Source: Cladochytrium replicatum
Lineage: Eukaryota; Chytridiomycota; Chytridiomycetes; Cladochytriales; Cladochytriaceae
Assembly: GCA_025526935.1 (NCBI GenBank)
Contig: JAHLKD010000121.1
Coordinates: 84,851 to 148,850 of the forward strand
Direction of reading: 5' to 3'
DNA: 64,000 bases
Shown: one piece after another, positions 41,434 to 52,208 of the stretch
Layout of the letters: every line of letters begins with the position of its first letter
Numbering within the stretch: the first letter of the stretch is position 1
Program-made: the position numbers and the translations under genes
The notes under the pieces: generated by a model
Told to the model about the DNA's origin: nothing
The model's input: the letters and a program-made list of their open reading frames with translations, nothing else
Databases searched by the model: none

Positions 41434-42799
41434 TCAGTACACGCTGCTGTGGTTGTCGGCGAGCACTTTGCGCTCAATCTCTTTGCAGTACTTCTCGGGC
41501 ACTTGATGTTGCGCAATTCCTTCAAGATCATAGGATTAGCACCGGCTACTCAGCATTCCTATGTGTGCTTACCTGAATTTTGCGCTCCTTGATCTGTTCG
41601 ATTTTCGAGTACTTTTCCTGGCGTTCTTTCATGAGTCTTATTCCCTCCATGAAAAATCTTCACGAGCTTTCTTTCGCAGAGAATCCTTTTCCGCAATCTG
41701 GGCCTTCATACTATTTCCCAGAGCTTGGTTGTCAATATGTAAGTGATGATTTACAAACCTTTATTTCCATCGGGTACTTGCGGTTCTTCTCAGCTCTGAG
41801 CGCCTATTCAGCTTGCAGCTTCTCCTCGATCTCTTTTGATGCTTCAAGTTTTCATAAAACTCTTCCGCATTTTATGCGCTTCAACGGCGATCGCGTTCTC
41901 TCTCGCACGTTGCTGCTCCAGACGCTGTGCGCGAAGCCCTTTTTCTTGTACCGCTCGGCGTTCAGCTTGCTCTTTCTCTTTGCGACGCCAGACACGTTCG
42001 TACGCTTCGAAAGCACGTTGAGCACCAAGTGCATCCTGCTGAGCCTGTTTATCAGAGATGTGAAACAAGAAACATGAGAAATTCAATTAAGGAAAGCTGA
42101 ACGCCCTTATCCACCTTTTGCTGTGCTGCATGAAGTCTTGCCAGCTCTTTCTTACGCTCCGCTTTCTACGCTTGCCAAAAGCTTGTCGTTCTCTGTCTCA
42201 CGAGCTTCCCTGTCAGGGAGATACTGAAGCACTTTGCGATCTTCCTCTTCTTCGGGTAGCTGTTGCTGCCTTATGCGTTCGGTGGAGTCCAGGTTTGCTT
42301 TTGCGACCTAAAGCAGTAAACTTTTGTTGGAGGTACTTCGCAATACGCAACTGTAGACACACCTCCAGCATCAGTCTTTTCTGTGACTGAACCTTTGCTA
42401 GCTTTTCCGCTACACCCTGCTCCTGCATGTGCTTGATGGCTTTCAAAATGCCTTTCGTTTCTTGATCACGGCCCTCTTGTTCCAAGAATGCTGCCTCACG
42501 ACGTTCCTCTCCCTTATTGCGCCCTTGCGCAACACTAGAAAAATAATTGATAAAGAATCAATACGGACCCGCTCTTAAGAATACCTTCGATGCGTTTCTG
42601 CTCACGTTCCTCCAAATTTTTCACCTCGTTCACTCTCTCTGATCCTCTTCTGATCATCCAAAGAATATTGTGAGAATTGAGAATTTTCGCAATGGACAGT
42701 CGAATAGTTACCTCACTTTTGACGTCCATCTGAGTTTGAAATTTTCTGTGCTTGTTGGTTGGCTAGTGCTGAGCTACTTCCTATGATATCACCCATCAT
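41434..42799 (-). pseudogene. CFAP45: CFAP45-like flagellar gene with frameshifts
   Basis: Exons at 42799-42717, 42649-42585 and 42523-42363, then from about 42313 down to a terminal TGA at 41434, encode a charged helical protein of the CFAP45 type. Clear blocks are RNKGEERREAAFLEQEGRDQ, AQRAFEAYERVWRRKEKEQA and the C-terminus VPEKYCKEIERKVLADNHSS. CFAP45 is a filament inside axonemal doublet microtubules. The reading is broken by a shift near 42190, shifts near 41885-41865 and an in-frame stop near 41812 and beyond, even allowing for introns. The N-terminal 150-200 residues expected for the family are not found upstream. Either this is a decaying second copy, or the assembly has indel errors here. 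The gene family is fairly certain; its status is uncertain. Confidence 0.6.
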
Positions 42800-43988
42800 C
42801 GTATCAATTTATTTTCATTAACCTAACCGAACGCAGACAACCCTCATTATTCTGTCCACCCGCACAGCCATTTGTTTTGTGATCTGGGCACTAAGCCTCT
42901 AATAATAGCCAAATGTCAAAAACGGGCTAGTAGACCAAAGCGTGGGATTTCTAACTTTTGATGTTGGAGGTAAGAAAATGGTGCAGGCGTGCTATATAAT
43001 TGAGACTAAAGAATATCAGGAAGAACCCTAGTACATCAGAACCAATCGAGGCAGAATCGCCGTGGGGAGACTGGACATGTGCTCTGGGATTCTGACTTCT
43101 AGGCTTGCTCGTATTCTGTATTCTGGATACAACACAGTTTGGAATCTGCTTGGTCCGGTGTTTCCATGCAGTCCGAATCGCTTTCATTATCCCCCATATT
43201 CCCAACTTCTATTTTATCATTAACGGTGACATCTCCGTGCTTCTGGCCCCCACCGAACATGAAACAGGCTCGTTGCATTGAGTTGGGGAGCAGTACTGGC
43301 TGTCTCGGCATTTCCGTTTCGACGGGGCCATGGTGTCCTCGCGAATGGATATTCTCCGAAATCGGCGAAACACTTGTCGAATGTCCACGAAATAATCGTG
43401 AAAGCAATGTTGGCGGTGGCTCCGATTTCGAAGAAAATGAGGGTAGGGTCAAACAAAACCAGAGTGATAGTCGTGGTCACGAGAGCGGGAAGTATTCTGC
43501 AAAAGGTGGACACCGGACTCAACGAAAACTGGAGCTAAGTCATTCAACGTGCAATTCGTTGAATTTGTTTGGACTGACTCCCACGCGATCGAAAATCTCT
43601 CCATATCTCTCTGTCAATCTTCAGATACAGACAGTATGGCCCGCATAGATTACACGTTTGCAACCGATTGTGTTTACACGAGTCTTATGGGTCCTCTTGT
43701 CGCATAGGTGAAGGAGGTACATGAAATGTGCAACAAAACAAACTCTGAAGCAAGAGAAGTCGTTTGTACAGCCAAAAGTTGGATATTTGACGCAAGGGCT
43801 CTGGGCCTCAATTGTTCTATTGGAGCATGTGAAGCAGCTGTTGGAGGCTGGTTTCACAGTTTATAGGCGCGAGCCATCCGATTCGAACGAGGATGGCCGA
43901 TCCCGCATGGTTCTCTATGCAGTAACGATGGAATCATGACGCTTGTAAATTACAAATCTGTGACAACAGAAATCGAACATCGAATAAA
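42800..43988. other. unresolved coding-like region
   Basis: Both strands carry coding-like pieces I could not assemble. On minus, 43522-43220 has two hydrophobic segments (RILPALVTTTITLVLFDPTL, GATANIAFTIISW), and an overlapping frame 43452-43099 could be a polar C-terminal tail, as in a membrane receptor. On plus, 43721-43939 (72 aa, ending GRSRMVLYAVTMES) and an open stretch at about 43550-43700 look equally coding. No consistent exon chain was found. Confidence 0.3.
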
Positions 43989-46436
43989 TTAAGACGACAA
44001 CATATCTGCAATAAGCACACCATCCCCACCAACCGCAGCGTCCGTAACGTGCTCCACACCAGCCCGCACAGGATTAATTACAGTCCCCACAGCGGTGAAA
44101 GTCTCATCAATAATCTCTGGATATTTTGCTGGCTCTCCCATTTCTGCTTCTATGGCTTCGGTGTTGTTCAATATTGCATCCTCCATCACAACGTCTCCCG
44201 AAGTATGTCTTGGTACAGAGCTCTCCGCACCTTCTAACAACGCAATTCTCTCCCGTGTCGAAAGCTTATCCAACGCCTTCTTGCTCTGAGTGCAACCCGT
44301 CGTCATCTCAGCAGCGCTGCCCTCCCCATTCTCTGTGATCGAAGTGTCCGTCACTCCCGCTTCCTCTGCAACCTTTTTCGCCACTTCTGAAATTGTTTCC
44401 ACGCATTCAGCGAAATCTCGATTTGGTCCTGCTTCGCTTGTTTCGACGATTGCAACCACATCGTCTGAAGCTTCCACATGCCCTTGCATTGATGAGCCCA
44501 GCCCGCTCGCCAAGATAGGTTCCAAGAAATCATACGCCATATACCATCGAAACCGATCCGCATCCGCTTGTCCAAACTTCATTCCGTCATCGGACGCGTC
44601 GTCCACTGCACCGTCTCCTTTTGTTGCAAGAGCGAAGCTTTGTGAGGCCTTTGCTTTTGCACATAGGATGCAGAAGACACCGCAACTGCTCGCGTCCATT
44701 TGCTGCGGACAGACCGCGACAACCGCTGGCCAGGATGAAAACTCGTCCGCGCTCATGTTGAGAGAGTCCGCTGCGTTTGGGGAAGTTGTTTTTGATGAAG
44801 GTCTCAAGGTGGAGTCATCGAAGACAAGCTCGACATCTAAGCTCGCGTCTGGTTGAGAATTCAATTCCAGAAAGTCGGTCGTCTGGGCGGCTGGAGGTTT
44901 TGATCTTGAAATCACGTCGGAATGATTTTGCTGGCTGTCCTCGACTATTGGTATTGGGGGCATAAATGGAGTTTGTCCATTTGCCTTTTGAGTTTCTAGG
45001 ATTGTACCTAGCTTTGGGTTCGATTCCTTCAAAATCGATTGCACAGCGTCATCTACAGTCGCTGTTACTTCGGCATGGTTCAATTCGCTCATGTCCGCCA
45101 GAGTGGATATTAATTCGTTGTACTTTGGTGGATTTCGTTCCTCACTAATTCCAGTCTCCCGATCAGAACAAAAATGTCCATTCAACGCATGATCATTTGC
45201 CTTTGAATCGAAAAAAGGACTGAATGATTCTTCAGCGGATGCATCTCGCTGAATGTCGGGCACGTCTGATTTCGTCATGAGGGGGGCTACGCGCGCAAGA
45301 AACTCTTGCCTCAAGTACCACTTAAGCGAACTCAAGACTTTCTTCCCGTATGACGCTGGTCCTCTCATGCTGTCAAAAAACTCTAGCCGTCGTCTTGCCA
45401 GATCAATTATAGCCAAGCACCTAGTTGCCACGTTTAAGCAAGTGGACGAACTGGATGGAGACTGTAAACTCACCAATGCTTTCGGCCCTTATGAACAGGG
45501 ACCACAACCATTCGATAAGAAAAGATCCCCAGCGGGTTGCGGCGAGTAAAGTAGGCAACACCATTGTAGTCAAGTGGATCTTTTGAGTCTTTGATCTGCA
45601 TGTCAACAACTTCCACCTCCACATCTGGTACATCTTCCACTTCCACACCGGTATCGTCTGAAACCACCATAACTGCAGGATCCTCTCCGATAATCGTCTC
45701 ATCATCTGTCTCCACTCGAATACGCTTTCGGGGTTTCAATGCTGTTCTTGTTCGAGGACGCTTAGGAGTTTTCCGACGACCAAGTTTATTCAGCGTTGTG
45801 TGGAAGAAGGTGGACATAAACCTTGTTGAAGGGAATTGTGGTGCAAGGATCGATAAATACCTAGGATTTCTACAATTAGCTGAATATCCGTAAAGCTTAC
45901 GCGACTGACCCATTGATGTGCACATCGGATAGCCAGCCGGATGGTTCTAAAAGCTGCCGGACGAGATTCAACGTAATTGGTTCACCTTTGACTGTCAAAA
46001 GCGTCGCATCCATCGCGGCGCCGGCTGCATTATCCTCAGGAGAAATATCGGTTACCGATTTTTCAGCTCTACTCGATGGAGTGTTCGGACCTCGCTTTCC
46101 ACCTCCTTTCCCACCTCGTTGCTTTGTGGTACCAACCGCGAACGAAGGATCCTCTTCTTCGATATCGTAAGGCTCTGTCAATGAGATGGGATACGAAGTC
46201 GACGCTTCTTTAGTCCGTAGTCTCCCAGAGCGGCGTTTACCGTCCAGCTCGATCATTGGTGCCGACGATTCCCCAGCTACATCCATTACCTCGACTGCAT
46301 CGTCGTCCGCGGGTTTACTATGCAGTGGTGGGGTCGTGATTACGACAGGCATCGGCGGAGGGTTGAGACCTTTTGCGATCAAGAAGGCGTGGAGTTGGTG
46401 GAGGTGCGAGGCCAAGAAAGCAGCACCCAGCGGCAT
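43989..46436 (-). CDS. Ulp1/SENP-type (C48) SUMO protease with large inserts
   Basis: Three exons: 46436-45901, 45860-45474 and 45420-43989, 784 aa; the frame closes. The catalytic domain is recognised by LEPSGWLSDVHINAYLSILA, MSTFFHTTL, VPVHKGRKHW (catalytic His307), LEFFDSM (Asp324, 17 residues later as in Ulp1) and CPQQMDASSCGVFC (Gln548, Cys554). The spacing from Asp to Cys is 230 residues against about 50 in Ulp1. A long polar insert lies between them, and a second acidic insert sits before the His. It should remove SUMO or a related modifier in the nucleus. The 230-aa C-terminal tail is acidic and disordered. The start ATG is 68 bp from the MED7 start on the other strand. Confidence 0.88.
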
Positions 46437-46504
46437 ATTTGAGTCAAGTGTCGAAATGATCAATTCCCATTCCACCAAGCCATTAATTATTGTTATTGTT
46501 CAGA

Positions 46505-47288
46505 ATGTCAGACCAGGAGAATCCGGCACTCGCTGCAGTGTACCCGTTCCCACCACAGTACTACAAGCTGTACTCAGATGAGAGGATCGCTCGCTTCAAC
46601 AGGCTGAAAGATGCGTCTGTGGAACGTGTCGAGCTGGAACAACAGGGCAACATTGATGCGCTGGGGGCGTTCATTCCTGTCGCAGAGGAAACCCTCGATC
46701 CTCCGGAACCTGTCGAGGGAATTTATCAAATGTTTGGGCAGCAATACACGGTAATATTCCGGTCGGTGCGCTTCCAGTGTCTCTGATGGGCTTGTAGACA
46801 GCCGAAAAGTTGCCATCCCTAACGCAACAGGGAATCCCTCAATTATTTCCCGATGGGCCGATAGGTGAAGAAATACTAGGACTTCAAAGATTAGGTATCT
46901 CATTCAAGATCATTAGATCGTGTCGCTGAGTTACGAAATATGAATCATTCTCTCCTATTGAACTTTCTGGAGCTGGTGGATATCATGTCGACTGAACCAG
47001 ATGCTGCAAAGGTATTTTATTATTTTCTCTCAGGATGTTATGTTGAAGCAGTGAACCTCCACAGTTTGAGCACAAGTTCAATCACATTAGGCTCCTTTTG
47101 ATTAACTTTCATCATCTCCTGAATGAATATCGACCTCATGAGGTATTTTGAATTATTTTTAAGTCAAATTGTTTACTCAAATGTTGAAGGCTCGCGACAT
47201 TATCAGGTTAATGCTAGAAAGGCAAATACGTAGACGGAAGTCAAACTTTGATGCAATCTGGAAGTATGTACTGAATGATTTTGTTTAA
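46505..47288 (+). CDS. MED7: Mediator subunit MED7
   Basis: Five exons: 46505-46750, 46798-46864, 46917-47011, 47065-47142 and 47190-47288, 194 aa. Family blocks in order: YPFPPQYYKLYSDERIARF, LDPPEPVEGIYQMFGQQYT, LTQQGIPQLFPDGPIDRVAE, LRNMNHSLLLNFLELVDIMS, FNHIRLLLINFHHLLNEYRP and HEARDIIRLMLERQIRRRKS. It is a core subunit of the Mediator middle module, bridging transcription factors and RNA polymerase II in the nucleus. Introns are 46-53 nt and GT-AG. The start MSDQENPALAAVYPFPP is the first ATG after the shared 68-bp spacer with the divergent protease gene. Confidence 0.95.
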
Positions 47289-48084
47289 GCCACATTAATA
47301 TGTCCCAAGGGTTTGCAATGAAGTTCAACAATTGCTGAACAAACCGCTTGAGCAACTGCAAACCCTTGAAGATTTGTCCCACAATTAATCTCCACTGGCT
47401 CCTTTCCAACAGTCCTATTATCAATTACTTCATATCACAATAATATTTGCATATTTTTTAAGCCCGCTCTTTTTCTACTACTGGAGCAAGTTTCTCTGTG
47501 CAGTAAAGAGGTTGTTGCAGGATACGAAAGCAATGCTGTTTGGCTGGCAAAATCTGGTACACAGGAAATAAAAGCATAATCTAAATTAAAGGTAGAACAA
47601 GAAAAACAACTCTTGTTCAAGAGAAAAACCAGCCTGCACCAAATCAGCCGAGACCTTAAAATCAGCAAATTTACTTGGTTCCACTTCTTCAAAAAAATAT
47701 TTTATCAATTGCATGGAGTACATGCAAACCAGTTCATGCATGCGCAGAGCAAAGATCAGATTCTTGGACGGAAACCCCAATGTGACCGAGACACAGAAGA
47801 TTAAGCAGGAGCCAGAACACGTAGAGCATCCAGAAATTGGCCACAAGGAGTGCTTGGGGAATATCCAGTATGATCAGTTGCAGAGGAACTGGTTTCAAAC
47901 ATGGCAGTCTTGGGGATTTTGATGCACGTCGTTTTCCTTTTGGATCAGGACCAGCAACAGCAGTCGGCATTTCATTAGCATCATCCATCATTCCTGGCAC
48001 ATCAACAACATCAGGAGGGGAACCGCCACAGCCTTAAGGAGATATAAAATTATTTAATCACCCGCTTTTTAACAGATTTTACTT
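47289..48084. other. intergenic stretch, no firm gene
   Basis: AT-rich. The minus frame 48000-47734 (88 aa) starts with a polar part and has hydrophobic patches; the reverse strand is open too. No domain was recognised. It may be transposon-derived. Confidence 0.3.
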
Positions 48085-48260
48085 ATTAATTTTGCACATA
48101 CAATGCACATAACAAGCAATACAAGATGGTCATCGACCAGCACATAGGGAAGCGCACAGCATAAGGGAAAAGCAACAAAGAAAAACAGAGGAAGTAAACT
48201 CAAACCTCTGGCTACCAGTCAGATACTGCTAAGGTGCCAAAAAACAGGTGAGTAAAAAAT
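48085..48260 (-). mobile_element. diverged non-LTR tail repeat
   Basis: On the minus strand this reads CACCTGTTTTTTGGCACCTT, then (after a gap) CTATGTGCTGGTCGATGACC and GCATTGTATGTGCAAA. It matches with substitutions the tail repeats at 29156-29370, 59792-60010 and 61043-61260. The poly(A) end is not preserved. Confidence 0.6.
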
Positions 48261-48386
48261 AAATGAGAAAATAAAATGTTAAAGATCCACAAATGCAAGG
48301 CCAGAGAGGGAGTCTGGGGGAGAAATTTCTAATGGCAGACACATACAGTGAAAGAAAATTAAATGGAGACAACAAAAAAGATAAAG

Positions 48387-48560
48387 GTTTTTTTGAAATT
48401 TATAACATGTATTTATTCTCCAACCAATACATATCACCAGCTGGTGCAAAATCCAACATGCCTGAAGGCAGCCTGAACTCAAATGTAGGAATTTGCGCAA
48501 ACAGCAACAAGCCAGCACGTGAAGTGGTATGGGCTAGCGAAAACAGACAACACAACTAAC
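48387..48560 (-). mobile_element. internally deleted LINE 3' fragment
   Basis: The minus strand first matches ORF2 of the LINE at 29371-34236 around 33335-33420 (GCCCATACCACTTC and AAATTCCTACATTTGAGTTC). It then jumps to its 3' end (GGTGATATGTATTGGTTGGA, AATAAATACATGTTATAAAT) and ends in a short A-run. About 0.75 kb of ORF2 is missing. It lies directly beside the tail repeat at 48085-48260, in the same orientation. Confidence 0.65.
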
Positions 48561-48576
48561 CTCTCTATCAATGTTA

Positions 48577-48760
48577 CTAGCAATAAGATTCCGTCCACCT
48601 GGACACTTTCTCAACTCATTGACGGTACTTCAGTGATCTCTATCAAGTACAACCAACCTCTCCACAAATGCTACTCGCAATAGGATTCTGTCCACCCGGA
48701 CACTTTCCCAACTCATTGACAGTACTCAGTTGTCTCTATCAAGTACAACTATGTTGATGG
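48577..48760 (-). repeat. two inverted copies of the 4.7-kb repeat unit
   Basis: On the minus strand, two units contain GTTGAGAAAGTGTCCAGGTG / GTTGGGAAAGTGTCCGGGTG, GGACGGAATC / GGACAGAATCC and TTGATAGAGA. They match the repeats at 4678-4916 in opposite orientation. The unit is about 95 bp. Confidence 0.6.
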
Positions 48761-49003
48761 ATGCACATATATGGAACTAGCTACTCCAGTCTTCATCCAC
48801 TACCGACACTGAGGGGAAATAGCCTTACCAGAGACGTCTGGGACAAGTTCATGCGTAATCATACATTACATGAAAGAACTGGCATTTCTAACTATTGGTC
48901 ATGAAGACATCCTCCTTTACTCATTGGAATCTAGTAGAGTTCTGCAAGTGATCACGCGTTGCAGAAAGAATGTGATGCTAATCAGTTTGCTGCTGACAGC
49001 TAT

Positions 49004-49231
49004 TGTTAAAAACCAAGGGCTTCTCCTGGCAGCGGTAGGGCGTCTTTAGCTGTACTGTAGCTAGCACAACAGCTCCAGGTTCCGTCTCTTGGCCCAGTAC
49101 CTGTAAAATAATCGAAACTGATCGCCCGTAATTCTGAGTAATCAGGGAAGTGTTTGTGTAGCCGGTAATACGTTCCTGAGTGAACGCACAAAAAGGTCCA
49201 AAAATGGTGGGTCCTGGATGAAACCACCACC
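49004..49231 (-). mobile_element. LTR fragment joined to retroelement leader
   Basis: Reading the minus strand, 49231-49103 is the leader of the plus element (identical start GGTGGTGGTTTCATCCAGGA, the primer-binding site, then 110 bp matching 52081-52190). It joins at a GT microhomology to 49104-49004, the last 101 bp of an LTR. It is what remains of an element that lost everything between the leader and its 3' LTR. Confidence 0.75.
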
Positions 49232-49708
49232 TGTTAAAAACCAAGGGCTTCTCCTGGCAGCGGTAGGGCGTCTTTAGCTGTACTGTAGCTAGCACAACAG
49301 CTCCAGGTTCCGTCTCTTGGCCCAGTACCTGTTCTCCCAGGTGTGTATATGCCTAATACTCCGACAGGCTGTACACTACACCCAAGCTGGTCAGGCAACC
49401 AGGGAATGCTGTGGTCAAAGACATTGGTCACATCAACTCCTATATTCAAGTGAACAGTGCGTGTGGGCATACCTGTGGTCAAAGACATTGGTCACATCAA
49501 CTCAAAGGACCAAGCCACACCACATTCCCCACTAAATGCCAAGATCACTCCACACAGGACCTGCCAAACATGGATATAAATACATGAAATACAAGTCCAT
49601 AAATAAGAATGAAGAGGGATTGACAAAAAAACTCTCAGGTCAAAGAGAAAAAAGACAACCCAAAGGATAACCCATATAGCAAACAGTCTGATATGCTAGT
49701 TTTTAACA
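49232..49708 (-). mobile_element. 477-bp LTR, 3' copy of minus element
   Basis: On the minus strand it starts TGTTAAAAACTAGCATATCA and ends GCCCTTGGTTTTTAACA. It has the same length as, and appears identical to, the copy at 51111-51587. It contains an internal direct repeat (GTTGATGTGACCAATGTCTT, twice). The last 100 bp are shared with the 469-bp LTR family; the rest is unrelated. It is preceded by a purine-rich CTTCGAGGCGGCATC. Confidence 0.85.
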
Positions 49709-51110
49709 GATGCCGCCTCGAAGACGATACACTGGGTCACCGTGTATCGCTCGTCAAAAAAGACAAAAAAGAAAACATACGATAGAGAAACAGAAGGAAT
49801 GTGTGTGGAGTTCACAACTAAACTTACACAACCCCCAATCCAATATGACTGACTTCGAAATTTAGAAAGGACCAAAGGGATAGAGTACTCTGCTCGTACC
49901 ATTTCAGGCATTCTAGATCAAAGATCAAGGTAGACCACAATGGGCCCATAACATACGAAACCCCAGTGTGGTGGAATCGCAAGCAAAAGCGCAGGTGCAA
50001 AGCTAAACAACAATGCAAGTGCAGAAGCGGTGAACGAGACTAACTAGCAACGTTCTAATGGTAAGTGTCAAGGAACTGAGAGTGCAAGCTGATGAATGCA
50101 AAAATCAGGGATCCTCCATGACAAAACCCAAAGACAAAAGAGTGGAAGCTTGTGCACTAGCAACACCAGCTACGATAGGGGTATATAACACAAAAAATCC
50201 AGATTCAACTGGCGCAGGTGGTTTCTTCAAAAGCCGTTGACACATGTTGGTCTGTAACAGATCGAAAGGAAACCTCTTCATGGTATGCTGTGTCCAGAAA
50301 CCAAGGTGATGTCTATGTGAAGACAACCGTGGGAAACAAAACGCGTCACGTGCTGCGCCACATGCCCGAATTTGATGGAAACTCGTCAACGTGAAGTAGA
50401 CCCCAATCTCCAAGCCCAGAAAAGTCCCGCAAACTTCATGTATCCGCGTTGCGCGCGATGCATCCACAGGCAATGGAGGTGCCATCTCAAGAAACAATGG
50501 AGTTGTTGAAGGAAACAAAGTTCATGATGCATGCATACGGACATGTCACCATAACTCTGCAGGCAGCCAACGAAACCGAGCGAGCAATACACGAATCGAT
50601 TCGCAATGCGTAGGCGATGGTTTTGATAGGCACTTGCCGTGGTCCAGCGAGAACTGACGGATCAAAGCTGAAAGCTTCGAAATGCTGTAGCTCCATGAAT
50701 CCTCCGCCAAATGACGCGAGCTGGGCACCAATCAATCCGGCTTGATGAGACGGTTCTTCTGAGGTACTGTTCGCGACGATCAGACAAGAATTGGCGAAAT
50801 CAAAAATCGAAGACCTCTGGAGCAGACCAAAGGTAGTGAAGTTGGTCAAAAGGCTCAGGAGCAAAGATAGCAACATCAGAAAGCGAGGAAAGCGATGGTC
50901 TGTCGGAATTCCTCTCAAAAAAGTGTGCCAGAGTCCCCAGAGCAAAAAGAAGGTTGAAACCACCAGGGATGCTCGAGATACATAAGGAGCAAAACCCGTT
51001 CGCGTAGGAGGTGAGAATCGATCCTGAGAATCCTCCGTATCTGTAGTTCCATGTGTCGGTCCACACCGACTGAGACAAGAAGGTAATAGTTCCTGGATGA
51101 AACCACCACC
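49709..51110 (-). mobile_element. 1.4-kb internal region of non-autonomous LTR element
   Basis: It lies between two equal 477-bp LTRs. The primer-binding site TGGTGGTTTCATCCAGGA sits two bases inside the 5' LTR (about 51108-51091, minus) and a polypurine-like tract before the 3' LTR. No gag, protease, RT or integrase motif is visible. Minus-strand frames at 50963-50487 (158 aa) and 50518-50105 (137 aa) are open but unrecognised. The base composition is less AT-rich than the LTRs, so it could be captured host sequence. Confidence 0.7.
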
Positions 51111-51587
51111 TGTTAAAAACCAAGGGCTTCTCCTGGCAGCGGTAGGGCGTCTTTAGCTGTACTGTAGCTAGCACAACAGCTCCAGGTTCCGTCTCTTGGC
51201 CCAGTACCTGTTCTCCCAGGTGTGTATATGCCTAATACTCCGACAGGCTGTACACTACACCCAAGCTGGTCAGGCAACCAGGGAATGCTGTGGTCAAAGA
51301 CATTGGTCACATCAACTCCTATATTCAAGTGAACAGTGCGTGTGGGCATACCTGTGGTCAAAGACATTGGTCACATCAACTCAAAGGACCAAGCCACACC
51401 ACATTCCCCACTAAATGCCAAGATCACTCCACACAGGACCTGCCAAACATGGATATAAATACATGAAATACAAGTCCATAAATAAGAATGAAGAGGGATT
51501 GACAAAAAAACTCTCAGGTCAAAGAGAAAAAAGACAACCCAAAGGATAACCCATATAGCAAACAGTCTGATATGCTAGTTTTTAACA
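51111..51587 (-). mobile_element. 477-bp LTR, 5' copy of minus element
   Basis: It has the same boundaries and length as 49232-49708 with no difference noticed in the overlapping translations, indicating a recent insertion. It lies head to head with the 469-bp LTR of the plus element, separated only by GACC (51588-51591). Confidence 0.85.
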
Positions 51588-51591
51588 GACC

Positions 51592-52060
51592 TGTTAAATT
51601 CTGTGTACCCTTGGAGGGCTTACCCATTGTTTTGTGCAATAGGCTTTTCTCTTGGGCTTGAGAAGTTTTTATGCTATTGCTCGATTTATGTTTTGGGCAG
51701 TCATGCTGTTTATTTTCTTTATTGTAATTGTTGAATATTCTTCTGTGTGGGAATATTTATTGCGGTGTGAGGGTGGCTGGTTCCTTGAGACAGTGGAACA
51801 AACCAAACACTCACACACCACAGGTATAAATAAAGGAGACAGTGGAACAAACCAAACACTCACACACCACAGTCTTCCTGGTTAGCAATCCCAGCCTTGA
51901 TTTGTATTAGCCACAGAGTGCTTGTGTGCAACAAGGGAATTTGCTTTATCATCACCCCATATTCAACTGGGCCAAGAGACGGAACCTGGAGCTGTTGTGC
52001 TAGCTAAAGTACAGCTAAACACGCCCTACCGCTGCCAGGAGAAGCCCTTGGTTTTTAACA
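51592..52060 (+). mobile_element. 469-bp LTR, 5' copy of Gag-integrase element
   Basis: It starts TGTTAAATTCTGTGTACCC and ends CCCTTGGTTTTTAACA. It has the same length as the 3' copy at 55247-55715, and all overlapping translations are identical. It contains a direct repeat (GACAGTGGAACAAACCAAAC, twice) and a TATA-like TATAAATAAAGG between the copies. Confidence 0.9.
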
Positions 52061-52062
52061 GG

Positions 52063-52080
52063 TGGTGGTTTCATCCAGGA
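52063..52080 (+). promoter_or_regulatory. primer-binding site
   Basis: TGGTGGTTTCATCCAGGA begins two bases after the 5' LTR. TGG start, position and length fit a tRNA 3'-end primer site. The same 18-mer follows the 5' LTR of the minus element and occurs in the 49103-49231 leader, so all three share a primer. The priming tRNA was not identified. Confidence 0.75.
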
Positions 52081-52208
52081 CCCACCATTTTTGGACCTTT
52101 TTGTGCGTTCACTCAGGAACGTATTACCGGCTACACAAACACTTCCCTGATTACTCAGAATTACGGGCGATCAGTTTCGATTATTTTACGCATTTTTCTG
52201 AGCACAAT

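Noticed and set aside
43278-43939. Plus-strand two-exon gene across 43.3-43.9 kb
   Set aside because: Good-looking peptide stretches are separated by in-frame stops that no GT-AG pair removed, and the minus strand shows membrane-like segments in the same interval, so neither model was accepted.
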